A DNA stretch of 20,530 bases from Deltaproteobacteria bacterium (GTDB taxonomy: Bacteria; Desulfobacterota; Desulfobulbia; Desulfobulbales; VMSU01). Positions 6,734 through 14,056 of this stretch are shown piece after piece (position 1 is the stretch's first letter; each line of letters begins with the position of its first letter). Where the stretch lies: the NCBI GenBank assembly GCA_021789795.1, contig JAJYJA010000024.1, forward strand, positions 1-20,530, read 5' to 3'. Both the position numbers and the translations under genes were made by a program. The notes under the pieces are model-generated. The model did no database searches. It saw only the letters and a list, made by a program, of their open reading frames with translations, and was not told the DNA's origin.

Positions 6734-8343
6734 TCCGCCGCCTTTATCTCCGACCAAACCTGGTCGTTTACGGTTATTTTAGAACGCTCTTTCAAGGATT
6801 GCACGAGGTTGTTCCGGCCCGCAGCCCGCTTGACGGCCAGGGCCTTGTCGGTGGCCGTCTGTTTTTCCTGGGCGAAGGAATCCTCTCCCGCCGGTTGGCG
6901 ATCGGCCAGCCGCACCAGGGAGAACTCTCCGCCGCCGCTGGCAAAGGGCTGGCTTAGACCGCCGGGCGGGAGGCCGACAATCGCCTGGCGCACCTCGGGG
7001 CTCAGGTGGCTTACGGGGACGGCGGTCTGACCGGCAACCGTAAGCCGCACCTTGGCCCCCTTGGCCGCCCGCTCCAGGTCGCCGTCGGTGATCGCCTGGC
7101 TCCAGACCCCGCGGATGGCCGCCTCGGTGCCGCTTAGCACCTCGACCCGCACCAGCTCCTGGTGCTTGAAGTCGTCGGGATGGGCGTCGTAGTAGGCCTT
7201 GGCCTCGGCCTCACCCACCTTGACCTGGCCCAGCATCCGCTTCTCCAGTTCCCGGGCCAGGAGGTTCTGGCGGTAGAACTGGTACTCCCACTTCAGGGGT
7301 GGCTGCCGCTCGTAGTGCCGATCCAAGGCCTCCCAGGATACCACGCTGTTGGCGATCATGGTGTTGGCGAGCGCCTCCTTGACCGCCATCTGGGCCTGGA
7401 GGTCGGCGGGCGGCTTAGGGCTGATCTCGGCCCCTCGGTGGTACTGGGCCAGGAAATAGGCCGTCGTCACCTTGCTCCGCGTGGAGGAGATCACCACCTG
7501 CCCTTGGTCGTTGGCCTGGGGATGGGCCAGATCGATCTTGGTGAGCGCCTGGCGGTCGATTACTACCTGGTATTTTTTACGCAGTTGGTCAATCAGCTTC
7601 CTGGTCAGCTCGTCCTCGCGGCGTTTTTCGAGGTCGACCCGGATGCCGTCCTTGACCTTCTGGTAGTCGGAGGGGTCAGAGCCCTCGACCTTGGCGAGGA
7701 ACAAGATACCGGTTTTTTCGCCCAGGGGCAAGGGGCCGACCAGGGCTCCGGGCTGGGCCCGTTCGAGCAAGGGCCGCCACTCGTCCCGGGTGCGGAAGGG
7801 CCTGAGCCACTGGGGATGGCGGAGGGTGAAGGCCGGGTGGCCCTGGCCGTCGGCCAGCTCCTTGAGCCGGTTCTGGTCGATGGGTTGCTTGCCGTGGGCG
7901 TCCATGAAGGCCTGGGCCTGATCCTGGCCCGCGAACTCCAGCGGGATCACCAGCCGCCGGGGCAGGTAGCGGCGTTCGTAGCTGGCCTTGATCTCGTCCT
8001 CGCTGACCGTGGCCTGGGCCGCGATCTCCTGGCGCTTTAGGGCCATAAGCGCCCGCACCTCCAGAAATACCCGCATCTTGTGCCGGTAATGAGGCAGGGT
8101 GTCAAGCTCCATGCGCGCACCTTCCCTGGCCAGGAGCAGCCAGTCGAGGTAGGGCTCGACGCCTGCGGGGCGCTGGGAGGGGTCGTCCCGCCAGTTCTCC
8201 CACCAGTGTTGGAAGTCGGCGGGGAAATAAGCCTGCCCGTCGATCACCAGCAGCGGTTGCGATGCCGCCGCCGTAAGCGGCGTCGCCGGGGCAAACGCGG
8301 CCCAGGCCAGGATTAACAGGCAGAGGCGGCTTAAGAGGCGCAT
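6730..8343 (-). CDS. SurA-like periplasmic chaperone with two parvulin-type PPIase-like domains
   Basis: A 537-residue protein with a Sec signal peptide (MRLLSRLCLLILAWAAFAPATPLTAAA). Residues 30-120 resemble the SurA N-terminal helical domain (MRVFLEVRALMALKRQEIAAQATVSEDEIKASYERRY). Two parvulin-like modules follow: about 125-225 (ending PGALVGPLPLGEKTGILFLAKVEG) and about 395-485 (ending LPPGGLSQPFASGGGEFSLVRLADRQP), each preceded by a V-S/G-E-x-E-x-K-A-x-Y linker. The usual active-site RHIL is replaced (RRLVIPLEF in the first, LVRVEVL in the second), so it may be a holdase rather than an isomerase. The ATG at 8343 is chosen because it begins the signal peptide; it overlaps the previous gene by 13 bases. 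The longer upstream reading frame is a shadow of that gene. Its stop is coupled to the start of the 42-heme gene, suggesting it escorts outer-membrane or secreted clients of this cluster. Confidence 0.83.
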   Translation of the reverse strand: MRLLSRLCLLILAWAAFAPATPLTAAASQPLLVIDGQAYFPADFQHWWENWRDDPSQRPAGVEPYLDWLLLAREGARMELDTLPHYRHKMRVFLEVRALMALKRQEIAAQATVSEDEIKASYERRYLPRRLVIPLEFAGQDQAQAFMDAHGKQPIDQNRLKELADGQGHPAFTLRHPQWLRPFRTRDEWRPLLERAQPGALVGPLPLGEKTGILFLAKVEGSDPSDYQKVKDGIRVDLEKRREDELTRKLIDQLRKKYQVVIDRQALTKIDLAHPQANDQGQVVISSTRSKVTTAYFLAQYHRGAEISPKPPADLQAQMAVKEALANTMIANSVVSWEALDRHYERQPPLKWEYQFYRQNLLARELEKRMLGQVKVGEAEAKAYYDAHPDDFKHQELVRVEVLSGTEAAIRGVWSQAITDGDLERAAKGAKVRLTVAGQTAVPVSHLSPEVRQAIVGLPPGGLSQPFASGGGEFSLVRLADRQPAGEDSFAQEKQTATDKALAVKRAAGRNNLVQSLKERSKITVNDQVWSEIKAAE

Positions 8344-8960
8344 GGGGTCAGGCCGTGGGCCTGCCAGAGGTCGAGGATCTCGTCCGCGACCAGGGCGGCT
8401 AGGGAGGTCATGGTGTTCACCAGTCCAAAGTGCATGATTTTTCGATAATCCTCCCCGCTTCGGCGGTGGTAGGTGGTTAGCATGGGTTTGTCGGCGCCCG
8501 CCGGGGTCAAGGTCAGGTTGACCGCCAGCACCGGCTTGGTTTCCTTGGCGCCCCGGTTCTCCCGCATGGTGATGATCTCGCCCGAGATCAGGGCGTCGGC
8601 CTTTAAGCGGTCGGCGAGCACCAGGGTCTGCTCGTGGCTGGGGGCGCTCCTGGGGTTGATTCGCAACTGGCGGTAGATGGCCCGGATGTCGCCCTCCTGG
8701 ATGACGGTGAATCCTGGGCGCTGGTTCAATTCGGCCATGAAGATCCGGTAGAAGATGGTGCCGCCCTGGATAAAATCGGTGTGGTTGAGCAGGGGTAGCA
8801 CCGCGATCCGGCACATTGGCTTTTCGGGGGCGGCGGTCAACTGGGTGAACACCGGGCCCGAGGAGGCCAGACACCCCGGCAGGGCGAGGAGCAGCAAGGC
8901 CCAGAGTAGGGAGGAGAAGGGGCGGCCCGGCGAGATCGGGACTAGAAATCGCTTTGCCAT
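8331..8960 (-). CDS. Lipoprotein with CsgG/GNA1162/TolB-N-like domain
   Basis: A 209-residue lipoprotein: basic start MAKRFLVP, hydrophobic core, lipobox LALPGC with the lipidated Cys at residue 30. The mature part carries an alpha/beta domain with CRIAVLPLLNHTDFIQGGTIFYRIFMAELNQRPGFTVI near its start and ADALISGEIITMRE further on. This is the pattern of CsgG, GNA1162 and TolB-N type outer-membrane lipoproteins: a strand with VLPLxN, a helix, F-x-V-I, then a strand with A-D-x-x-x-x-G. It is too short to be a complete curli-type CsgG. The ATG at 8960 overlaps the preceding gene by 19 bases, with AAGG upstream. It is the last of three consecutive genes with this kind of domain, which suggests a joint periplasmic or outer-membrane assembly. 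The function is not known; the family call is from motif memory. Confidence 0.72.
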   Translation of the reverse strand: MAKRFLVPISPGRPFSSLLWALLLLALPGCLASSGPVFTQLTAAPEKPMCRIAVLPLLNHTDFIQGGTIFYRIFMAELNQRPGFTVIQEGDIRAIYRQLRINPRSAPSHEQTLVLADRLKADALISGEIITMRENRGAKETKPVLAVNLTLTPAGADKPMLTTYHRRSGEDYRKIMHFGLVNTMTSLAALVADEILDLWQAHGLTPCAS

Positions 8961-10675
8961 CCGCCTTGGGCCTTGGGGGCGGCCTTGCCCGTCCCGCCCC
9001 CGGTCTTGGTTTTGGTCAGGGCCTGGAGATCGGCGATCTTGCGCCTGGACTCGTCGCCCAAGGCGTCGCGCACCACCAGCAGGCAGCCGATGCCGCCCGG
9101 GGAGCGGGTCGGGTCGAGTCTGGGGAGGGCAAAGCGGGCCGGTAGCCCCTGGCCCTCGAAGGTGCCCAGACTTACGTTGTCCGCTGACCACAGTTCCAGC
9201 CGCCAGTAGGTGATCCGCATCCCGTCCCTGGGGGTGAGGCGTGCCTTAAGCGGCTGGTTGGGTTGGCCGGCCAGGGTCAGGTTCGCCCCCGGCTGGGCGG
9301 GCAGGAGCAGCACCGCCTCCTGGGCCTCGCCCAGGTTGCCGGCCAGGTCCCAGACCTTGAGCCGCGCCAGGTAGCGACCGGGATCGGCCCGGGCCCCGCG
9401 CTGGTTCTGACCCCGCCAGATCAGCTCGGCCGGCGGCTGGCCGGTGCCTTGATCCCGCGCCACGATCAGGTCGCCAGGCCCAGTCACCAGGAACTCCCAC
9501 TGGCCGATGGGCTCGGGCCGGTCGAGGCATACGGGCAGGGCCAGCTCCGAGCGGAAGGCGGCCAGGCCCTCGACCTTCGGCCCTTCCGGGCTCTTGAAGC
9601 GCACCGAGGGCGGGACGCTATCGACCACGTAGGAGCCGACGTAGGTCTCGTCCTGCCGCCCCGAGGGCCACTCCAGGATCAGGCTGACCGGATATTCGGC
9701 GTCCTGGGGGGCGCCGCTCCAGATGCCGTTGATGATTCGGCCGTCGGGGGCGTTCATCGCCACCTTTAGAGGACGGCCGTTTTTGTCGTCCGAGCCGATC
9801 CAGGAAACCTGGTAATAAACCCCATCGTCGGTGGTGGCCATGTGGATGCGGCTGCCGACCCGGATGAACACCCGGGCCTGGGCCAGGTTCTGTTTGACCT
9901 TGAAGTGGATGGTGCACTTGACCTCCTGGCCGGGCCGCACCCGTTTGGGGGTGAAGAAAACCGAATCCACCTCCAGGCCGCCCCCCGCCTCCGGGCCGGT
10001 CTGGGCCTCAGCCAATTGGGCCGCCAGGCGGTCGTCGGGCGGCCAACTGGCAAAAAGCTCCCGCTCCAACTCGCCCTGTAGGTCACCCATGCCGGTGGGG
10101 GCGTGGATCCCCAGCAGCCGCTGGCCGTCGAGCAGGCTCAACCCCTTGTCGCTCGCCCAGATGGTCTGGGCGTCGGCGGTGCGGATCAGAGAGACCATGA
10201 GGCCCAGGGCCCCTGCCTGGTCGTCCTTTTGGCACACGGAGCCGAGCAGGATCAGGTCTGCCTTAAGCTCGGCCTTGGCCGCCGTGATGTCCTCGCTGGG
10301 CAGCGCCCCCAGCATCCGGAGGCGATGTCTGGTCATAAAGTCGTCCAGCTCCTGGGAGGAGATCACCGTCAGTCCCCGGCGGGCCATCTCCTCCCGGAGG
10401 AACTCGGTCATCGGTTGGCTTAGGCTGTTGAAGGCGGAACTCAAGTCATCGACCGGAAACACCGCCACGGTAATGGCCTCGGCGGGGAGCGCGGCCGTCA
10501 GGTTTAAGAGCAGGGCCCAGGCGGCCAGGATGAGCGCCAGCTGCAGCCTGGAGATGATGACGGCGCCCCAAGGCCGAGCTGCGGCGTCCCCGTCCAACAG
10601 CAGCGGGGATTGAACAGCATTGCGAGCCAACCCGCCCCTCGCCGCGGTAGCTCGGATTTTTGGCGACGCCATCAT
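8942..10675 (-). CDS. Secreted protein: TolB-N/CsgG-like domain followed by Ig-like domains
   Basis: A 577-residue exported protein. The hydrophobic signal core is at residues about 43-60 (LQLALILAAWALLLNLTAALPAEA) after an unusually long n-region, so the start may be wrong. ATGs at 10675 and 10672 lie four bases beyond the preceding stop, without a clear Shine-Dalgarno. Residues of about 68-190 have ITVAVFPVDDLSSAFNSLSQPMTEFLREEM and KADLILLGSV, a TolB-N/CsgG-like alpha/beta domain. Beta-rich modules follow: VDSVFFTPKRVRPGQEVKCTIHF, YVVDSVPPSVRF and GRYLARLKVWDLAGNLGEAQEAV; the last is typical of FlgD-type Ig folds. The C-terminal tail is Lys/Gly-rich and ends in QSDF. No lipobox is seen. 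Position between two lipoproteins with a similar domain suggests a shared complex. It could be an assembly platform for secreted cytochromes, but that is inference. Confidence 0.72.
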   Translation of the reverse strand: MMASPKIRATAARGGLARNAVQSPLLLDGDAAARPWGAVIISRLQLALILAAWALLLNLTAALPAEAITVAVFPVDDLSSAFNSLSQPMTEFLREEMARRGLTVISSQELDDFMTRHRLRMLGALPSEDITAAKAELKADLILLGSVCQKDDQAGALGLMVSLIRTADAQTIWASDKGLSLLDGQRLLGIHAPTGMGDLQGELERELFASWPPDDRLAAQLAEAQTGPEAGGGLEVDSVFFTPKRVRPGQEVKCTIHFKVKQNLAQARVFIRVGSRIHMATTDDGVYYQVSWIGSDDKNGRPLKVAMNAPDGRIINGIWSGAPQDAEYPVSLILEWPSGRQDETYVGSYVVDSVPPSVRFKSPEGPKVEGLAAFRSELALPVCLDRPEPIGQWEFLVTGPGDLIVARDQGTGQPPAELIWRGQNQRGARADPGRYLARLKVWDLAGNLGEAQEAVLLLPAQPGANLTLAGQPNQPLKARLTPRDGMRITYWRLELWSADNVSLGTFEGQGLPARFALPRLDPTRSPGGIGCLLVVRDALGDESRRKIADLQALTKTKTGGGTGKAAPKAQGGWQSDF

Positions 10676-10679
10676 AGGG

Positions 10680-11876
10680 TTATTCCGGCCAATCGCTGGT
10701 GCCGCCCGCCGCCGGGGCGGGGGCGACGGGGGCGGGATTGCCAGCCGGGGCCGGCGGGGAGGCCGGGGCGGACGACGAAGAGGAGGTGTCTCCCGGCGGC
10801 GGACTGGCAGGGGTGGCGCCCGTTTCCGGGGCCGGGGCCATGTCACTTGCCGGGCCTGAGGCGGCAGGGGGCGGAATGGCCGCCGCTGGGGACGCTTCCG
10901 GGGCCGGCGGGCCGGCGGGGGCAGAATTGTCGGGAGCCGGGGCGGGCGTCAGATCGGAAGCCGGGCCCGCCGCCGGGGTCGCCGCTGGCGGTGGTTCCGG
11001 GGCCGTCCCGCCGGGGCCGGGATTGGCGGCGGGCGAGGCGGCCCCGGAACCCGCATCCGCCGGGGCCATGCCTTCGGTGCCGGGCAGGGGTTGGGCCGCC
11101 GTCGGGGTCGAAGGTGGCGGGGTCTCCTGCTGATCCAGGGATTCAGTCTGTCCCAGGGGCGGGGGTTGCTGCACCTGGGCCGCGGGCGCCGGGGCGGGCG
11201 CCGTCTGTGGGGCGGGGCTGGGCGGCTCGGGCGTCACCGCCTGGGGGACGACCGCCGGCATGGCGACCGCCCCCCCGCCGGGCAGTTTAACCTTGTGGGC
11301 CGGGGCGGACAGGGTGGTCAGGAGTTGATCGGTCAGGTGGATGGCGAGCTTGAACTCGTCGCCCGAGCCGATGCCTAAAAGCCGTCGGCCCAGCGAGTCG
11401 CCGTTCTTGCTGCCGCTCGCCTGCCAGAAGATTACCCCCGAGGCGCCGTCCACCAGGCGCAGGGTGAGGGAAAGCTGCGGGTAGGAGATGCCGCCGTGCT
11501 GGGCGTCGCCGGCCTGCTCCACGGTGCCCATGAGAAAGGCCTGGACGTTTAGTTTCTGGGCCAGGCGTTTCATGGCCGCGGCGTCCATGGGGCCCTTGCT
11601 CAAGTCCACCGCCTCGTCGCGCAGGGCGCTGTCCGTGAGCCCCTTGTCCACCACGTCGAACAGGCCCCGGGCCAGAACCTGGGTGATGACCACCCCCCGC
11701 AGCCGCTCGGCGGCCAGCGGGTCCTTGCTGTCGTTTTCAAAGGGCGGCACCGCCACCTTGGTGACGTAGCCCATGTCCACGTCGTCGCGCAAGAACGACT
11801 TCAAGTTGGCGCCCCCGCCGCAACCGGCGAGGGTGAAGGCGGCACACAGCAGGAAGAGTGTCCTTGCGATCCTCAT
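10680..11876 (-). CDS. CsgG-like lipoprotein with long Pro/Ala-rich C-terminal tail
   Basis: A 398-residue lipoprotein with lipobox LAGC (Cys 19). Residues of about 35-200 hold a CsgG-type domain: VTKVAVPPFENDSKDPLAAE, RGVVITQVLARGLFDVVDK, then QAFLMGTVEQ and SLTLRLVDGASGVIFW, matching the core of the curli-secretion lipoprotein family. Full CsgG needs roughly 260 residues with two beta-hairpins forming a membrane ring. Here the folded part is shorter, so a secretion pore is not shown. From about residue 205 to the end the chain is low complexity, mostly Pro, Ala, Gly, Ser and Thr, ending GGTSDWPE. It looks like a disordered spacer that could cross the peptidoglycan or extend from the cell. 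The ATG at 11876 has AGGGGA six bases upstream. The gene follows the beta-barrel gene by 42 bases. Confidence 0.78.
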   Translation of the reverse strand: MRIARTLFLLCAAFTLAGCGGGANLKSFLRDDVDMGYVTKVAVPPFENDSKDPLAAERLRGVVITQVLARGLFDVVDKGLTDSALRDEAVDLSKGPMDAAAMKRLAQKLNVQAFLMGTVEQAGDAQHGGISYPQLSLTLRLVDGASGVIFWQASGSKNGDSLGRRLLGIGSGDEFKLAIHLTDQLLTTLSAPAHKVKLPGGGAVAMPAVVPQAVTPEPPSPAPQTAPAPAPAAQVQQPPPLGQTESLDQQETPPPSTPTAAQPLPGTEGMAPADAGSGAASPAANPGPGGTAPEPPPAATPAAGPASDLTPAPAPDNSAPAGPPAPEASPAAAIPPPAASGPASDMAPAPETGATPASPPPGDTSSSSSAPASPPAPAGNPAPVAPAPAAGGTSDWPE

Positions 11877-11918
11877 GCTTTCCCCTGTATTTGGTTATAT
11901 TTTTCCATCTATCCCAGC

Positions 11919-14018
11919 TCAGAATCCCGTCAGCCGGGTGTGCAGGCGGCTGCTGACGTTCCATTCGTCGTGTTTGCCGCCGTACATGAAGGCCCCGCTG
12001 GTCAGCATGGACAGGTACTGGTTGATCGTCCAGCGCCAGTCGAGCGAGGTGGTGTTGCCGGAGGCGGGGGAGATGTTCAGCCGCTGGTTGAGGGCGAGCT
12101 GCATGTTGGCGGTCAGGGCCACGTCCAGGCCGCCGTAGAGGTTGGAGGTGTCGTAGGCGGCAGAGGAGGCGCTGTTGCTCCAGGAGTTGTAGAGCCCGCC
12201 TCGCACCGACAGCAGGTCGGTGAGCCGCCAGTTGAGCCGGGCGTCCGAGGCGTAGTCGCCGCCTGCGGCCGTGGACGAGGAGCTGTACAGTCCCGACCAG
12301 TCGGCGGTCAGGCCCGGTTTGAGCCGGGAGGTGAGCAGGATCTGGCCGGTGGTGGTGTCCACCCCGGGGGTGGAGCCCTGGCTGTCCCGCTGGTCAAGCG
12401 CCAGGTTGAGCCGGGCGCTCAAGTCGGTGTAGAGGGCGGCGATGAGTTGTAAGGCGTAGGTGGTGCCGGTCGAGGAGGACAGTCCCCCGGAGTTGTACCA
12501 GGAGCGGGTCACCCCCAGCACCGAATCCAGGGTGGGCAGGAGGGGGAAGCCGACGCTCGCCCCGTAGGAACGCACCTCGTCCGTCGGCAGTCCCACTCGA
12601 TCCCTGGTGTTCAAGTTGCCGTTTAGTCGCACCGTCCACAGGGCGGCGGGGTTCCAGACCAGCCCGGAGTTGACGGCGGTGTTGGTCAGGTCGGGGCTCA
12701 AGGTGTAGTTGTTCTGCTGGTAGGAGACGTTGGAGGTCAACTGGAGGTCGGAACGCAGTTTTAGGTTCAGGTTGGCGTCGGTCTGGTAGGTGGTCTGGTC
12801 GTCCTTGGTCAGGGCCTGGGTGCCGGTGGCGCTCACCGCCCGATAGGCCTCGATTTCGGTCAGGTTCACGGTGCTCAGGGCCGGGGCGGTGCGCGCCACC
12901 AGTTTCAGGTAGTCGTGGCTCAGGCCGGGGAGCACGAACTCGAAGCGCTTCCAGGCCGGGTTGTAGTAAGCGGTCAGGGGCTGGGAGAGGGTCCAGTTGA
13001 GGTTGTCGTCGCTCCAGTACAGGTCCCAGGTGAAGGCGCCGCTGTCGCTTGCGGTCAGGGGGTTGCCGCTCGTATCCACGGCGTAGAGGTAGAGCCGGTC
13101 AACCTGCTGGAAGCTGGTCCGCAACCCGATGTTCACCGGCGGGGTGGGGTTGTTGACCACCGCCACCGCCGTGGCGTCCCGGTTGCCGTCGGTGAGGAGG
13201 CCGTTGGCGGGCAGGGCGAAGGGGATGGCCGGCTGGGTTTGGGCGCTGTAGCTGGAGATGCCGTTGACCCGCGCCAGGGCGAAGCCGTTTTGCACCTGGC
13301 TTACGCTCTCGTTGGTGGTGTAGGCGTACTGCTGGGAGACGGAGGCCGTGCCCCGGCCCTCCCAGAAGGCGGCGTCGGTGGAGACCCGGGCCTGGTGGTT
13401 TTTCGACTTGTACTCGTCGCCGGTGACCGCGTCCTGGGTGTCGTTTTGGCGATAGCTGTAGAACACCCGGGCCAGGGCCAGGTTCCAGTCCACGCTGCCG
13501 CCGGCGCCGGTACCCTCCTGGTCTTGCAGGTGCGGCTCCTGGGCGTCGTTCTGCCAGTTCTTGCTGAGATTGGCGGTAAGGGCCGGCAGCCAGGGCCGTC
13601 TCTGCCAGGTGGAGTTCCAGTTGGCGGCCAGGGTACGGTTGCTGCTGTTGCCCCGGCCCGGGGCGTCGTAGGACTGTTCGTCGTCGGTGGCGGCGAGGTT
13701 CAGCCAGAAGAGGTAGTTGTTGAGCGACCAGGAGAGCGAGGGGATGGCGTTCTGGCGGGTCAGGCCGGGTTCTATGCGCCGGTCGTAGCGCAGGTCGGCG
13801 TCGAGGCCCATCAGTTCGGTGAGCTGGGCGTGCTGGCTGAAGTCGGCGCTATACTCCTGGATCAGGCGGCCCGCCTGACCGCTGCCCCCCTGATAATTCC
13901 AGTCCCCGGTCAGGGACAGGGGCTCGGCCCGTAGGTCAGCGGCCATGGCCATCAGTCCCAGGCAGCAGAGGATAGGGGCCCGGCAGGGTACGGTTCGAGG
14001 TGTCCGCCATCCGCTCAC
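11919..14018 (-). CDS. Outer-membrane beta-barrel protein with discoidin-like domain
   Basis: A 699-residue protein with a signal peptide (hydrophobic APILCCLGLMAMAADLRA, cleavage near residue 31). Residues 33-250 and 400-699 consist of alternating polar/hydrophobic strands rich in Asn, Ser, Thr, Tyr and Trp (for example LTADWSGLYSSSSTAAG, DYASDARLNWRLTDLLSVRGGLY). The C-terminus is SRLHTRLTGF, ending in the Phe expected of Bam-assembled barrels. Between the two parts, at about 274-395, lies a module with LTDGNRDAT, WDLYWSDDNLNWTL, RFEFVLPG and LKLVART...EIEAY, the signature layout of an F5/8-type (discoidin) jelly roll. Translation starts at GTG 14018, with AAGGA five bases upstream. An MtrB-type conduit, a secretion barrel for filament subunits or a surface adhesin are all possible. 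Adjacent genes favour a role in cytochrome export or electron transfer. Confidence 0.78.
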   Translation of the reverse strand: MSGWRTPRTVPCRAPILCCLGLMAMAADLRAEPLSLTGDWNYQGGSGQAGRLIQEYSADFSQHAQLTELMGLDADLRYDRRIEPGLTRQNAIPSLSWSLNNYLFWLNLAATDDEQSYDAPGRGNSSNRTLAANWNSTWQRRPWLPALTANLSKNWQNDAQEPHLQDQEGTGAGGSVDWNLALARVFYSYRQNDTQDAVTGDEYKSKNHQARVSTDAAFWEGRGTASVSQQYAYTTNESVSQVQNGFALARVNGISSYSAQTQPAIPFALPANGLLTDGNRDATAVAVVNNPTPPVNIGLRTSFQQVDRLYLYAVDTSGNPLTASDSGAFTWDLYWSDDNLNWTLSQPLTAYYNPAWKRFEFVLPGLSHDYLKLVARTAPALSTVNLTEIEAYRAVSATGTQALTKDDQTTYQTDANLNLKLRSDLQLTSNVSYQQNNYTLSPDLTNTAVNSGLVWNPAALWTVRLNGNLNTRDRVGLPTDEVRSYGASVGFPLLPTLDSVLGVTRSWYNSGGLSSSTGTTYALQLIAALYTDLSARLNLALDQRDSQGSTPGVDTTTGQILLTSRLKPGLTADWSGLYSSSSTAAGGDYASDARLNWRLTDLLSVRGGLYNSWSNSASSAAYDTSNLYGGLDVALTANMQLALNQRLNISPASGNTTSLDWRWTINQYLSMLTSGAFMYGGKHDEWNVSSRLHTRLTGF

Positions 14019-14056
14019 GGTTCCTTACTTTAGGGAATAGCTGGCAACGGCGCCGG

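Noticed and set aside
8344..8874. 177-residue N-terminal extension of the SurA-like frame
   Set aside because: It is the shadow of the lipoprotein gene 8331-8960 in another frame, rich in Pro/Arg/His; a signal peptide starts cleanly at 8343.
10680..11876. Complete CsgG curli secretion channel
   Set aside because: The folded domain is only about 165 residues and the rest is Pro/Ala-rich, so the pore-forming part cannot be shown.
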